DNA of 64,000 nucleotides from Treponemataceae bacterium (GTDB lineage: Bacteria > Spirochaetota > Spirochaetia > Treponematales > Treponemataceae). Shown in pieces: positions 8,276 through 16,116 of this stretch. The notes beneath the pieces are model-generated. The model searched no databases, was not told the DNA's origin, and saw nothing but the letters and a program-made list of their open reading frames with translations. The stretch's first letter is position 1, and each line of letters opens with the position of its first letter. The stretch lies in contig JAKSTR010000006.1 in NCBI GenBank assembly GCA_024402495.1, positions 1 through 64,000 of the forward strand, written 5' to 3'. The position numbers and the translations under genes are program-made.

Positions 8276-8980
8276 CTATATTTCTTTTATAAGGTTCAGC
8301 ATAAGCTCCGTGCTTTCTGCGGCGGCGGTTTCTTCGTTAAAGCTGTATGTTGCTTCGGCAGAATCGTCTGCCATGTCGCTCATGCAGCGCACGATTACAA
8401 ACGGCGTCTGGTTAAGGTAACAGGCGTGGGCAATTGAAGCACCTTCCATTTCGCAGCAGGCGGCATTGAATGTTGATTTTATAAAGTTTTTCTTTTCGCC
8501 GGAAGAAATGAACTGGTCGCCGGAAGCAACGAGCCCTTTTACAAGCCTGCGGTTTTTGCAGGTTTCGCTTGCGGCAAAGGCTTTTTCTACCGCGGCAATA
8601 AGTTTTTCGTCGGCAGGAAAGTCGCGTACCTGGATGCCGGGAACGTGTCCGAATTCGTAGCCGAAGATTTTTACGTCAACGTCGTGGTGCACGGCTGCCG
8701 TAGAAACTACAAAGTCGAAAATTCCAAGACCCTGCGCCATTGCGCCGGCGATGCCTGTATTTATTATGCAGTCGCATTTAAATTCCCGGCAAAGAATCTG
8801 GGCACAAAGGGCTGCGTTTACTTTTCCTACGCCGCTTTGCACAACTGTAACGTTTTTTCCGCAGAGTTTGCCGGTATAAAAGGTTAAATTTGCTGTTTCG
8901 GTTTTTGCGGCTTCGGTCATGGCGGCAATCAGGTTTTTTACTTCAATTTCCATTGCGCCAATAATTCCAATTTTATTCAT
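8276..8980 (-). CDS. mtnN: 5'-methylthioadenosine/S-adenosylhomocysteine nucleosidase
   Basis: A 234-residue Pfs/MtnN. It begins MNKIGIIGAMEIEV. It carries the substrate-specificity segment CCEMEGASIAHAC (residues about 171-183) and the catalytic-Asp region VRCMSDMAD near the C-terminus. It hydrolyses SAH and MTA, feeding LuxS encoded nine bases downstream. On the minus strand, a TATAAT at 9026-9021 supplies the -10 box; the -35 is poor. This is the first gene of the four-gene minus-strand operon. Confidence 0.95.
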   Translation of the reverse strand: MNKIGIIGAMEIEVKNLIAAMTEAAKTETANLTFYTGKLCGKNVTVVQSGVGKVNAALCAQILCREFKCDCIINTGIAGAMAQGLGIFDFVVSTAAVHHDVDVKIFGYEFGHVPGIQVRDFPADEKLIAAVEKAFAASETCKNRRLVKGLVASGDQFISSGEKKNFIKSTFNAACCEMEGASIAHACYLNQTPFVIVRCMSDMADDSAEATYSFNEETAAAESTELMLNLIKEI

Positions 8981-9020
8981 TTGCTGAACCTTGTTAAAAA
9001 TTTTTTTGAAGTTTGCGCCT

Positions 9021-9026
9021 ATTATA
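9021..9026 (-). promoter_or_regulatory. -10 box of the mtnN operon
   Basis: The minus strand reads TATAAT here, about 40 bases before the mtnN start codon. A recognisable -35 is not present 17 bases upstream (TATTCA). The intergenic DNA between this box and the sRNA promoter also carries GCAAAGAA direct repeats. Confidence 0.5.
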
Positions 9027-9064
9027 TAGAAGAAAGTTGAAAATGAATAGCATTAAAGCCAAAC

Positions 9065-9170
9065 GCAAAGAATGATAAGGTTATGCGTAACTGTGCAGAT
9101 AATGCTAGTTAAAGCAGAATTTGTTAAAAAATGTACAACTTTGCAAAGAAACGTAAGAAACCGCAAAGAA
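9065..9170 (+). repeat. Three GCAAAGAA direct repeats upstream of the sRNA promoter
   Basis: GCAAAGAA occurs at 9065-9072, 9143-9150 and 9163-9170. The last two are spaced 20 bases start to start. The third ends five bases before the TTGACA of the candidate sRNA promoter. The placement resembles binding sites of an activator or repressor, which is an inference. Confidence 0.4.
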
Positions 9171-9175
9171 TGTTA

Positions 9176-9204
9176 TTGACAGGTTTTAAACAGTAATGTA
9201 TATT
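9176..9204 (+). promoter_or_regulatory. Strong promoter for a candidate small RNA
   Basis: TTGACA (9176-9181), a 17-base spacer and TATATT (9199-9204). This is one of the best promoter matches in the window. The transcript would start near 9211 and run into two or three hairpins ending in a T-tract at 9364-9370, without any coding potential of note. Confidence 0.7.
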
Positions 9205-9210
9205 AATGTC

Positions 9211-9371
9211 AACAAACAGCAATACCAGAAAAAAGACCGTGTTTTTCTTTCCTCCTTTGCGGTCTTTTTTCTTTTTAAACTCATTGTTGCAAGTTCCTAA
9301 CCAAAACTTGCAAAGCATTCCTCCTTTTGTACCGGCGTTCAATTTCTCCTTTGTGGACGCCGGTTTTTTTA
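9211..9371 (+). ncRNA. Candidate trans-acting small RNA with three anti-Shine-Dalgarno motifs
   Basis: The proposed RNA is about 160 nucleotides. Hairpin 1 pairs 9229-9239 with 9260-9270 (11 base pairs, AAAAAAGACCG / CGGTCTTTTTT); its 20-base loop contains TTTCCTCCTTTG. Hairpin 2 pairs TTGCAAGTT (9287-9295) with AACTTGCAA (9305-9313). A single-stranded linker then carries ATTCCTCCTTTTG. Hairpin 3 pairs ACCGGCGT (9331-9338) with ACGCCGGT (9357-9364); its loop contains TTTCTCCTTTG and a seven-base T-tract follows. Each CCUCC or CUCC motif is complementary to Shine-Dalgarno sites. It could instead be a terminated 5' leader for the protease gene at 9484. Confidence 0.6.
9331..9370 (+). terminator. 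Intrinsic terminator of the candidate sRNA
   Basis: An eight-base GC-rich stem, ACCGGCGT / ACGCCGGT, is followed directly by TTTTTTT. Hairpin 1 (9229-9270), with its own T-tract, could act as an earlier terminator. Confidence 0.75.
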
Positions 9372-9483
9372 TGCCAAAATATTTTTGCAATTTTTCAATT
9401 TTCAGTTTGACAGTTCAAAACGGCTAAAGTAACTTTAAAAGAAAGGCTCTTTGCTTTTTCATTTCTTTGTAAACGAGGATTTT

Positions 9484-10170
9484 ATGTATTTAGACCAATA
9501 CTATTTGATTCTGGTTCTTCCAACGATTTTGCTTTCTGGGCTTGCCCAGATTCTTGTTAAATCAACTTTTGCAAAATATTCTAAGCAGGCAAGCAGAAAG
9601 GGTATTAGCGGAGCACAGGCGGCGCAGCTTTTAATGCGCGCAAACAACATTACCAACGTAAGGATTGAACGCGTTGCCGGGCAGCTTACAGACCATTATT
9701 CGCCAGGTGAACAGGTTTTGCGTCTTTCTGAGCCGGTATACGGACAGACTTCCATTGCGGCGGTTGGTGTTGCCGCCCACGAAACCGGGCACGCCATTCA
9801 GCACGATGTTGGCTACGCGCCGCTTTGGATGCGCAGTACGCTGGTTCCGGTGGCAAATATTGGTTCGCAGTTTGGCCCGATTCTTGCAATTGCCGGTCTG
9901 GTTTTAAGCTTTGGCGTTTTAATCGACATCGGGCTTGTTCTTTTTGCGGCTTCGGTTGCCTTTTACGTTATAACTTTGCCGGTTGAATTCAATGCTTCTC
10001 ACCGGGCAATTAAGATTTTGCGTTCTACCGGCTCGCTGGATGAAGAAGAACTGCGGGGCGTAAAAAAGGTTTTAACCGCCGCCGCAATGACTTATGTTGC
10101 TTCGGCATTAACGGCGATAGCTTCATTTTTGCGCCTTGCACTGATTACGCGTAACCGGCGCAATGATTAG
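9484..10170 (+). CDS. YugP-type membrane zinc metallopeptidase
   Basis: A 228-residue membrane protein of the Zn_peptidase_2 family (B. subtilis YugP type). The zinc-binding motif is HETGHAIQH around residue 100. An N-terminal helix starts at residue 6, and at least two further hydrophobic segments follow the active site. The frame is open upstream to 9451, but the ATG at 9484, eleven codons in, has a proper ribosome site (CGAGGA), so I chose it. The family's substrates are unknown. The next gene encodes another zinc protease. Confidence 0.88.
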   Translation: MYLDQYYLILVLPTILLSGLAQILVKSTFAKYSKQASRKGISGAQAAQLLMRANNITNVRIERVAGQLTDHYSPGEQVLRLSEPVYGQTSIAAVGVAAHETGHAIQHDVGYAPLWMRSTLVPVANIGSQFGPILAIAGLVLSFGVLIDIGLVLFAASVAFYVITLPVEFNASHRAIKILRSTGSLDEEELRGVKKVLTAAAMTYVASALTAIASFLRLALITRNRRND

Positions 10171-10353
10171 GTAAAAACAAGCGCTTTTTGAAAGACGGCA
10201 TTTCTGAAAAGTTTTTTGGGAGATGCATGAATTTTTATTAAATTCTTTGTAGCTAATTTATTTTTGCTTTGTTATAATTTTGCAACAATTTTACAATGCG
10301 AATCAAAATACATCGTGTTGCTTTAGATTTTTCCTTTTTTTCGGGAGGTTTTT

Positions 10354-11139
10354 ATGAAGAAAATTGCTGGAGTTTTGGCTCTTTTCTTTTGTATTCCGTT
10401 TTTTTGTTCAGCTTTCAGCAAGGTAGAAAGTACCGGCAAAAATGCTTTAATTTTGATGAGCCTGTCTGAAGAACAGCAGCTTGGCCGCGAATCTTATGCA
10501 GAAATTCTTAGGGAAAGCAAGCTTTCTACAAACAAAGAATACAACGACCGTTTGAATAATGTTGCTTCGCGCCTTATTTCGGCAATCGGCAACGAAGCAC
10601 CGGTTGGTACAGTTTGGGAATACCATGTAATTGAAGAAGATGTTGTAAATGCCTTTGCCTTGCCGGGCGGTCAGTTTGCAGTTTATACAGGCTTAATGGC
10701 AATTGCCAACGATGACGAGCTTGCCTATGTTGTTGGGCACGAATTGAGTCACGTTACTGCGCGCCACGGTGCACAGCGTATGTCTCAGCAGGCGGTAATT
10801 TCGGTTGCTGGTCAGCTTGCCCAGGGTATGTTTAACAGTTCTGCAAAACAGCAGATTTTTGCCGTGGCTTACGGTCTTGGTACAGAACTTGGCGCAACCT
10901 TGCCTTTTAGCCGCAGCAACGAGCTTGAAGCCGACGATGTTGGAAGCCGTTATGCAGCTCAGGCTGGTTTTAATCCGGCTGGAGGCATTACAATGATTGA
11001 TAAACTTGCGGCGGCAAGCGGCGGTTCAAGTTCCAGCGACTGGCTTTCTACTCACCCGGCAGACAGCAAGCGCAAATCGCAGTTGCAGAATCTTTATGCG
11101 CGCAACAAGGCGATTTATGAAAAAGCCATTGCTAAATAA
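10354..11139 (+). CDS. M48 family metalloprotease, exported
   Basis: A 261-residue M48 peptidase resembling LoiP/YggG and BepA-type periplasmic proteases. A signal peptide covers about residues 1-20 (MKKIAGVLALFFCIPFFCSA). The HELSHVTARH zinc motif is near residue 130, with the downstream glutamate in SNELEADDVGSRYA. There is no lipobox cysteine in the canonical context, although Cys at 13 and 18 lie inside the signal. It should act in the periplasm, presumably in envelope protein quality control. The ribosome site is GGGAGG. A strong terminator follows. Confidence 0.9.
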   Translation: MKKIAGVLALFFCIPFFCSAFSKVESTGKNALILMSLSEEQQLGRESYAEILRESKLSTNKEYNDRLNNVASRLISAIGNEAPVGTVWEYHVIEEDVVNAFALPGGQFAVYTGLMAIANDDELAYVVGHELSHVTARHGAQRMSQQAVISVAGQLAQGMFNSSAKQQIFAVAYGLGTELGATLPFSRSNELEADDVGSRYAAQAGFNPAGGITMIDKLAAASGGSSSSDWLSTHPADSKRKSQLQNLYARNKAIYEKAIAK

Positions 11140-11160
11140 GTAATTTGAATTTTTACAAAG

Positions 11161-11191
11161 CCGGAAGCTTTTATAAGGTTCCGGTTTTTTT
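11161..11191 (+). terminator. Terminator after the M48 protease
   Basis: CCGGAA (11161-11166) pairs with TTCCGG (11179-11184), and seven T residues follow. Confidence 0.85.
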
Positions 11192-11273
11192 ATTTTACAA
11201 TGTGTATTTATTTTGACAAAATTTCAAAAAATGTCTTTTCAAAAAAGCCGTAATTTGTTACACTAGCCCCATC

Positions 11274-11864
11274 ATGAATAAAAACATTAGAAAAATTTCA
11301 GTTGCCGGTGCATTAAGTGCGCTGGTTTTGTTGTTGGGCTTTAGTAAATTAGGCATTATTCCGTGGTTTTCTGGTGCTTCAATTACAATTTTGCATTTGC
11401 CTGTAATTATCGGTGCGCTTGTTGAAGGCCCGGTTGTTGGCGGCATTGTTGGTGCCGTTTTTGGCATTTACAGTCTTGTAATGGCGGCAACTTCGCCAGC
11501 CGGTGCATTAGACCCGTTTTTTGTAAATCCGCTTGTAAGCGTTTTGCCGCGTATTTTAATTGCAGTTGTTGCATGGGCTGTTTACGCAGGTTTCTGCAAG
11601 ATTGAAAAACTGCCAAAAATCGTTGGCTGCGCAATCGCTTCATTTTTGGGCTCACTTACAAACACAGTTTTGGTTTTGGGCACACTGGTTTTAATTCCGG
11701 AATGTCCGCTTACATTTGAAGTTGCTTTGGCTGTTGTTGTAGGCAACGGAATTTTGGAAGCCGCTGCTGCAACAATCATCAGTACAGCGGTTGTTTCTGC
11801 ATGGAAACATATCAGCGGAAGAAAAACTTCCAAATTGACAGAAGAAACTGCGGACGAAGAATAG
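11274..11864 (+). CDS. ECF transporter S component
   Basis: A 196-residue, six-helix membrane protein with the ECF S-component pattern. It has an alanine-rich first helix (ISVAGALSALVLLLGF) and LHLPVIIGALVEGPVVGGIVGAVFGIYSL, where the glycine-rich repeat follows a conserved Pro. It binds a vitamin or similar micronutrient for uptake by a shared EcfA/A'/T module, which is not encoded nearby. The substrate cannot be assigned. A TACACT box lies nine bases before the ATG with TTTTCA 17 bases further up. The mRNA may therefore have almost no leader. Confidence 0.85.
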   Translation: MNKNIRKISVAGALSALVLLLGFSKLGIIPWFSGASITILHLPVIIGALVEGPVVGGIVGAVFGIYSLVMAATSPAGALDPFFVNPLVSVLPRILIAVVAWAVYAGFCKIEKLPKIVGCAIASFLGSLTNTVLVLGTLVLIPECPLTFEVALAVVVGNGILEAAAATIISTAVVSAWKHISGRKTSKLTEETADEE

Positions 11865-11939
11865 AAAAAATTAGAAGAATTTTGAGAATTGCTGGTTTTG
11901 GCGATTTTTCAAGGTTTTTACAATATTTTTGCTTTTTAC

Positions 11940-11978
11940 AAAGCCCCGATGTTGATTTTTCATCATCAGGGCTTTTTT
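11940..11978 (+). terminator. Terminator after the ECF S component
   Basis: AAGCCCCGATG and CATCAGGGCTT form a stem with one mismatch, and a T-tract follows. Confidence 0.8.
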
Positions 11979-12000
11979 ATTTTCTGCTTAGCGTTGCATA

Positions 12001-12045
12001 AAAAACGCCGGGTAAAAATTCAGCTGTTTTTTTAATAAACCCGGC
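12001..12045 (-). terminator. Terminator of the MATE gene
   Basis: On the minus strand GCCGGGT (12045-12039) pairs with ACCCGGC (12013-12007), followed by GTTTTTT. It lies directly after the MATE stop codon. Confidence 0.8.
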
Positions 12046-12053
12046 TCAACCCT

Positions 12054-13397
12054 TTATTGAATCTGGTTAATCCAAATGCGCTTTTTAAAAACTACAAGCA
12101 TTATAACAAGCCTTATAACTTCTTCAAAAGAAAGAATTGAATAAACAAAGTGAATTGGAAGATTAAAAACGAATGCGCTTAAAAGCCCCAGCGGAACGCC
12201 GAACCCCCAAGTTCCAATTATATCCACAATCATGTTAATTTTTGTTTTTCCGCCGCTTCTTATAATTCCGTTTCCCAAAATCATATTTAAAACTTTTACC
12301 GGTTGGTAAATAGCAAAGGCAATTAAAAGCAAACTTCCAATGTTTTTTGTGTCATCTTCAATTTTGTAAAGATTTATATAAAAACGGTTCATCAAAATTA
12401 AAAGAAGTGAAAACAAAACGGAAACTGCCAAGCCGAAAAAAAGCGTTCTTTTTGCGTCTGCGTAGGATTTTTCTTCTTCTTTCATGCCTTGAGATTTTCC
12501 AATAATAATTCCGGCACCTTGCGAAAGCCCGCTTAAAGAACCGATTAAAAGCCCCTGAATGGGATAAGTCAAAGTCATTCCGGCGCAGCTTAAAGTTCCC
12601 AAATGCCCGTAAATAACAGCGTAAACATTTTCGCCCAAAACCCACAAAAATTCGCAGACAAAAAGGGGAATTAGCATTGCAAAATAATTTTTCCATTCAG
12701 TTTTGGTCATTGAAAAATTCGGCTTTATGCTTAAATTGTTCTTTTTTGAAAATTTCAAAATAAATACCACAAGCAAAAGCGCATTTGCAATTTGAGAACT
12801 TACCGTTGCAATGCCTGCGCCGGTAACGCCAAGTTCCGCAAAGCCGAATTTCCCAAAAATTAAAGCATAGTTCAAGGCTGTATTTAAAACAGAAGCAACA
12901 ATTGTTGCATAAAGCGGCAAGCTTGGTTTTTCCATGCACCGAATCATTGTAGAAATTATTGAAATTAAAGCCACCGGCACAAAGGAAACTGAAATTATTC
13001 TAAGATAAACGGATGCAATTTCTATGCAAAGTTCATCGGCAATGTAAAGTTTTATAATTTGTTTTGGAAAAAAAATGCAGAGAACTGTAAAAACAAGCGC
13101 AACAAAAACAGAAATTAAAAGATTTACGTAAAAACTTTTGTTTATCTGTCTGGAATTATTTTTGCCAATGTACTGGCTAATCATAATTCCGGCAATTCCG
13201 CTAATTGCCCCGATTATTACGTTAAAAATTCCAAAAAATTTTCCGGCAAGCCCAACGGCAGAAATTGCTGTTGACCCGAGCTGCCCAATCATAATCTGGT
13301 CAATTATGCTGAAACTTGAATTAAGCATACATTGCAAGGCAACCGGAATTGCAATAAAAATCATTGTTTTATAAAAGTTTCTGGCTTCGTCTTTCAT
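12054..13397 (-). CDS. MATE family efflux transporter
   Basis: A 447-residue multidrug and toxic compound extrusion protein with twelve predicted helices. The internal repeat is visible as FSIIDQIMIGQLGSTAISAVGLAGKF in the N-half and the matching GHLGTLSCAGMTLTYPIQGLLIGSLSGLSQGAGIIIGKSQG in the C-half. It should be a cation-coupled antiporter in the inner membrane; the substrate is unknown. It is transcribed away from a LacI-family regulator that probably controls it. A TTGAGA-18-TATTAT promoter lies at 13453-13424, and AAGGTG precedes the ATG. Confidence 0.93.
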   Translation of the reverse strand: MKDEARNFYKTMIFIAIPVALQCMLNSSFSIIDQIMIGQLGSTAISAVGLAGKFFGIFNVIIGAISGIAGIMISQYIGKNNSRQINKSFYVNLLISVFVALVFTVLCIFFPKQIIKLYIADELCIEIASVYLRIISVSFVPVALISIISTMIRCMEKPSLPLYATIVASVLNTALNYALIFGKFGFAELGVTGAGIATVSSQIANALLLVVFILKFSKKNNLSIKPNFSMTKTEWKNYFAMLIPLFVCEFLWVLGENVYAVIYGHLGTLSCAGMTLTYPIQGLLIGSLSGLSQGAGIIIGKSQGMKEEEKSYADAKRTLFFGLAVSVLFSLLLILMNRFYINLYKIEDDTKNIGSLLLIAFAIYQPVKVLNMILGNGIIRSGGKTKINMIVDIIGTWGFGVPLGLLSAFVFNLPIHFVYSILSFEEVIRLVIMLVVFKKRIWINQIQ

Positions 13398-13423
13398 ATT
13401 TTCACCTTTTTTGCTTTTGTCTG

Positions 13424-13453
13424 ATAATATTTTTATTCAGCAAAAATTCTCAA
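13424..13453 (-). promoter_or_regulatory. Promoter of the MATE gene
   Basis: On the minus strand TTGAGA (13453-13448) is separated by 18 bases from TATTAT (13429-13424). The palindrome at 13456-13471 begins three bases upstream of the -35. Confidence 0.6.
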
Positions 13454-13455
13454 CG

Positions 13456-13471
13456 GGTTACGCTTTTAACC
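13456..13471. promoter_or_regulatory. Candidate operator between MATE and LacI genes
   Basis: GGTTA (13456-13460), six bases, TAACC (13467-13471): a perfect 16-base inverted repeat in the divergent promoter region. Its position and symmetry suit a LacI-family dimer. Assignment to the adjacent regulator is inference. Confidence 0.45.
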
Positions 13472-13509
13472 TGTCAAAAAAAATTGAATTTTTATGTAAA
13501 CTGAAAAAT

Positions 13510-14568
13510 ATGAATGTTCCAAAAAACAATGTAAGAATCGTTGACATTGCAGAAAAACTGAAAGTAAGCACGGCGACAGTTTCAAATGTAATTCACGGAA
13601 AAACAAAAAAAATTTCTGACGAAACTGTACAGCTTGTACAAAAAGCACTTGAAGAAGAAAATTACATTCCCAGCGTTGCAAAAATTTTAATGGCTCAAAA
13701 CAATTCAAAAATAATTGGAATTGTCATAAACAACAACCCGAAATATGAAGGCAACATTTTAAGCGACCCGTTTATTGCCGAAAGTTTGAACGCACTTTCT
13801 TTTGAAATTGAAAAACGCGGTTTTTTTATGATGGTAAAACTTTTGGAAGAAGAAAAAATAAACGATTTGGAAAAATTTGCGTCAATGTGGAATTTGGAAG
13901 GGCTTATTATAATTGGTTTTTGCAGCCAGAATTATAAAATGCTTAGAAACAAAATTCGCATTCCCTTTGTAATTTATGATGGATTTATAAACAAGGAAAA
14001 GGAAAATCTGCTTAGAACGCCAAAATTCTGCAATATTTCAATTGATAATTTTTCTGGCGGTTTGCAGGTTGGGGAACATTTTAGAAAAACTGGGCATATA
14101 AAGGTACTTTTTATTGCAGACAATTGCGTCTGCATGGATAAAGAACGTTTTGAAGGATTTAAGGAAGGATTTTTGCAGCAAGAAGAAACTGCTGAAAATT
14201 CAGTAGATTTTTTACAAATCCCGATGAACAGGGAAGACCGTATTTTGTTTTACGAAAAGAACTTGCAGAAAATTCAGCAGAATACGGCAATTTTCTGTGC
14301 TTCTGATTTTTATGCCGTTGATATTATGAATTTTCTGAAAGAAAAGGGCTTTTCAATTCCAGATGATTTTTGCATTGTCGGCTTTGATGATTCGCCTTTG
14401 TGCAGACAAACTTCGCCAAACCTTTCTTCTGTAAGCCAGTGCCCCAAAACCCGCGCTTTGCTGGCTTTGGATTTGCTTGAAGAATTAAAGGACAAAGAAA
14501 GCGAAAGTTTTTCTTCTTCAAAAATGCTGGACGTAAAACTTGTCGTAAGAAAATCCAGTACTTTATAG
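13510..14568 (+). CDS. LacI family transcriptional regulator
   Basis: A 352-residue LacI/GalR-type regulator. The helix-turn-helix is near the N-terminus (VRIVDIAEKLKVSTATVSNVIHG, residues 8-30), followed by the hinge IPSVAKILMAQNNSK. The periplasmic-binding-protein-like effector domain ends with IPDDFCIVGFDDSPLCRQTSPNLSSV. The hinge lacks the usual PNxxAR form, so minor-groove contacts may differ. The frame is open further upstream, but the ATG at 13510 fits a -10 box TAAACT only seven bases before it. It is divergent from the MATE gene, which is the likely target. Confidence 0.9.
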   Translation: MNVPKNNVRIVDIAEKLKVSTATVSNVIHGKTKKISDETVQLVQKALEEENYIPSVAKILMAQNNSKIIGIVINNNPKYEGNILSDPFIAESLNALSFEIEKRGFFMMVKLLEEEKINDLEKFASMWNLEGLIIIGFCSQNYKMLRNKIRIPFVIYDGFINKEKENLLRTPKFCNISIDNFSGGLQVGEHFRKTGHIKVLFIADNCVCMDKERFEGFKEGFLQQEETAENSVDFLQIPMNREDRILFYEKNLQKIQQNTAIFCASDFYAVDIMNFLKEKGFSIPDDFCIVGFDDSPLCRQTSPNLSSVSQCPKTRALLALDLLEELKDKESESFSSSKMLDVKLVVRKSSTL

Positions 14569-14634
14569 TTTTGGGCTTGCTCCGCAGAATTTGAAAAACC
14601 ACCGGGCAAATTTCAGCAAAAACAAAAGACTTTT

Positions 14635-14640
14635 TATAAT
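14635..14640 (+). promoter_or_regulatory. -10 box before trkA
   Basis: A perfect TATAAT, with a poor -35. Two starts are possible downstream: ATG 14650, nine bases away with no ribosome site, or ATG 14698 after AGGAGT. Confidence 0.45.
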
Positions 14641-14697
14641 TTATCGTGTATGCTTTTTTATAAGACTTATAACCATTTTCAGGAGTCTGAAAAGCAA

Positions 14698-16116
14698 ATG
14701 AAAATTATCATCATTGGGGCTGGGTTTACTGGTTTTCAGCTGGCGCGCAGGCTTGTTGCCGAAAAAAACGACGTTGTGCTGATTGATAAAGATGAAGAAA
14801 CTGTACGTTACGTAAGCAACAGGGTGGACTGCCTTGTAACCTGCGCAAACGGAAACAGTCTGGAAACCCTTGAATCGGCGGGAATTGCAAAAGCGCAGGT
14901 TCTGGTTGCTTTAACCGAATCTGACGAACTGAACATGATTACCTGTTCGATGGTTGATGCGGTTTACCCGGATATCATAAAAATTGCCCGTGTTCGCAAC
15001 GACGAATATTACGCGAACTCGGCATTTGGAGATTCCGGTAAAGACAAGCGCGAATTGTATGGCATTAACTATATGATTCACCCTGATAACGAGGCTGCCG
15101 AAACGATTGTTGCCGCTTTTGAACACGGCGCGGTTGCCCAGGTTATGGAATTTGAAGATTCAACTTACGAGATGGTAACTCTTGAAGTTGAAAAAAACAG
15201 CAAGCTTGCCGGCTGTACAATGCAGAAAGTTCGCGGTCTTGTAGACTGTTCTTTCCTTATTCCTGTTATAAGCCGCGGAAAAACAAGCCTTTTGCCGCGC
15301 GGCGACACCGTTTTAGAAGCCGGCGATAAATTTTCCCTTTTAATTGAAAAATCAAATCTTGTTACGTTTTTAAAACTTGCCGGGCTTGAAGAAAAAACCG
15401 AACTTAAAAGCATTGCGCTTGTTGGTGCAGGCAAAATAGGTACAAATGTTGCAGAAGAAATTTTGAAGCGTACCGGTTCTACAGGTTTTTTTGGCCATCT
15501 GTTTGGCAAAACTGCAAAGCCAAAAGTAAAGCTTGTAATTATTGAAAAAGACAAAAATCTTGCAAAACTTGCTGCGGCGCGTTTCCCTGAAGCACGGGTT
15601 TACAACGCAGATATTTCCGATGAAAGCTTTATTGAAGATGAAAATTTGCGCGGATTTGATCTGGTAATTACCGCAACCCGCAACCACGAACTGAATATCG
15701 TAACTTCGGCGTATTTTAAGGCGCAGGGCTGTCCGAAAGGCATTTGTCTTGTTACAAGCGGTTCAATGGCTTCAATTGCGCGCAATATCGGCATAGATGT
15801 CGCCGTTCCTATTAAAGACGCGGTTGTCGATTCTATTTTAAGCCATCTGCGCGGAAAAAGCGTTACGGGTATTCACACCCTTTCCGAAGGGCTTTTTGAA
15901 GTTGTTGAACTTGAAATCAGCGACCAGTCTAAAATGTGCGGCGTGCTTTTAAAAGATTTGCGCGTTGCAGATGCATCATTTTTGATTATGCTTATTGGCA
16001 AGGGAAAAAATTACGAAATTGCCAACGGTAATTCAAAGCTTGAAGCCGGTAACAAAGTTGTGCTTATTGCTAATGTTGAAGACACCCAAAAGGTGCTTGC
16101 GGCATTTGGAGGCTAA
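14698..16116 (+). CDS. trkA: Trk system potassium uptake protein TrkA
   Basis: A cytoplasmic regulatory subunit of about 472 residues. It has two RCK units, each a Rossmann NAD-binding fold plus a TrkA-C domain. The first Rossmann motif is IIIGAGFTGFQLARRL with acidic LIDKD. The second is ALVGAGKIGTNVAEEIL near residue 240. After it, a lysine-rich insertion (FFGHLFGKTAKPKVK) precedes LVIIEKD. The ATG at 14698 begins MKIIIIG and follows AGGAGT. A longer form from 14650 would add 16 residues. trkH starts immediately after the stop, so the two K+ transport subunits are coupled. Confidence 0.95.
   Translation: MKIIIIGAGFTGFQLARRLVAEKNDVVLIDKDEETVRYVSNRVDCLVTCANGNSLETLESAGIAKAQVLVALTESDELNMITCSMVDAVYPDIIKIARVRNDEYYANSAFGDSGKDKRELYGINYMIHPDNEAAETIVAAFEHGAVAQVMEFEDSTYEMVTLEVEKNSKLAGCTMQKVRGLVDCSFLIPVISRGKTSLLPRGDTVLEAGDKFSLLIEKSNLVTFLKLAGLEEKTELKSIALVGAGKIGTNVAEEILKRTGSTGFFGHLFGKTAKPKVKLVIIEKDKNLAKLAAARFPEARVYNADISDESFIEDENLRGFDLVITATRNHELNIVTSAYFKAQGCPKGICLVTSGSMASIARNIGIDVAVPIKDAVVDSILSHLRGKSVTGIHTLSEGLFEVVELEISDQSKMCGVLLKDLRVADASFLIMLIGKGKNYEIANGNSKLEAGNKVVLIANVEDTQKVLAAFGG

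Noticed and set aside
7874-8437. Plus-strand ORF of 187 codons opposite luxS and mtnN
   Set aside because: Antisense to two unmistakable enzyme genes, with Phe/Cys/Val-rich shadow composition.
9124-9390. An 88-codon minus-strand ORF across the sRNA candidate
   Set aside because: It is antisense to hairpins and T-tracts, lysine- and phenylalanine-rich, and has no ribosome site.
12054-13374. Small ORFs in other frames of the MATE gene
   Set aside because: All lie inside a continuous, motif-supported membrane transporter frame.
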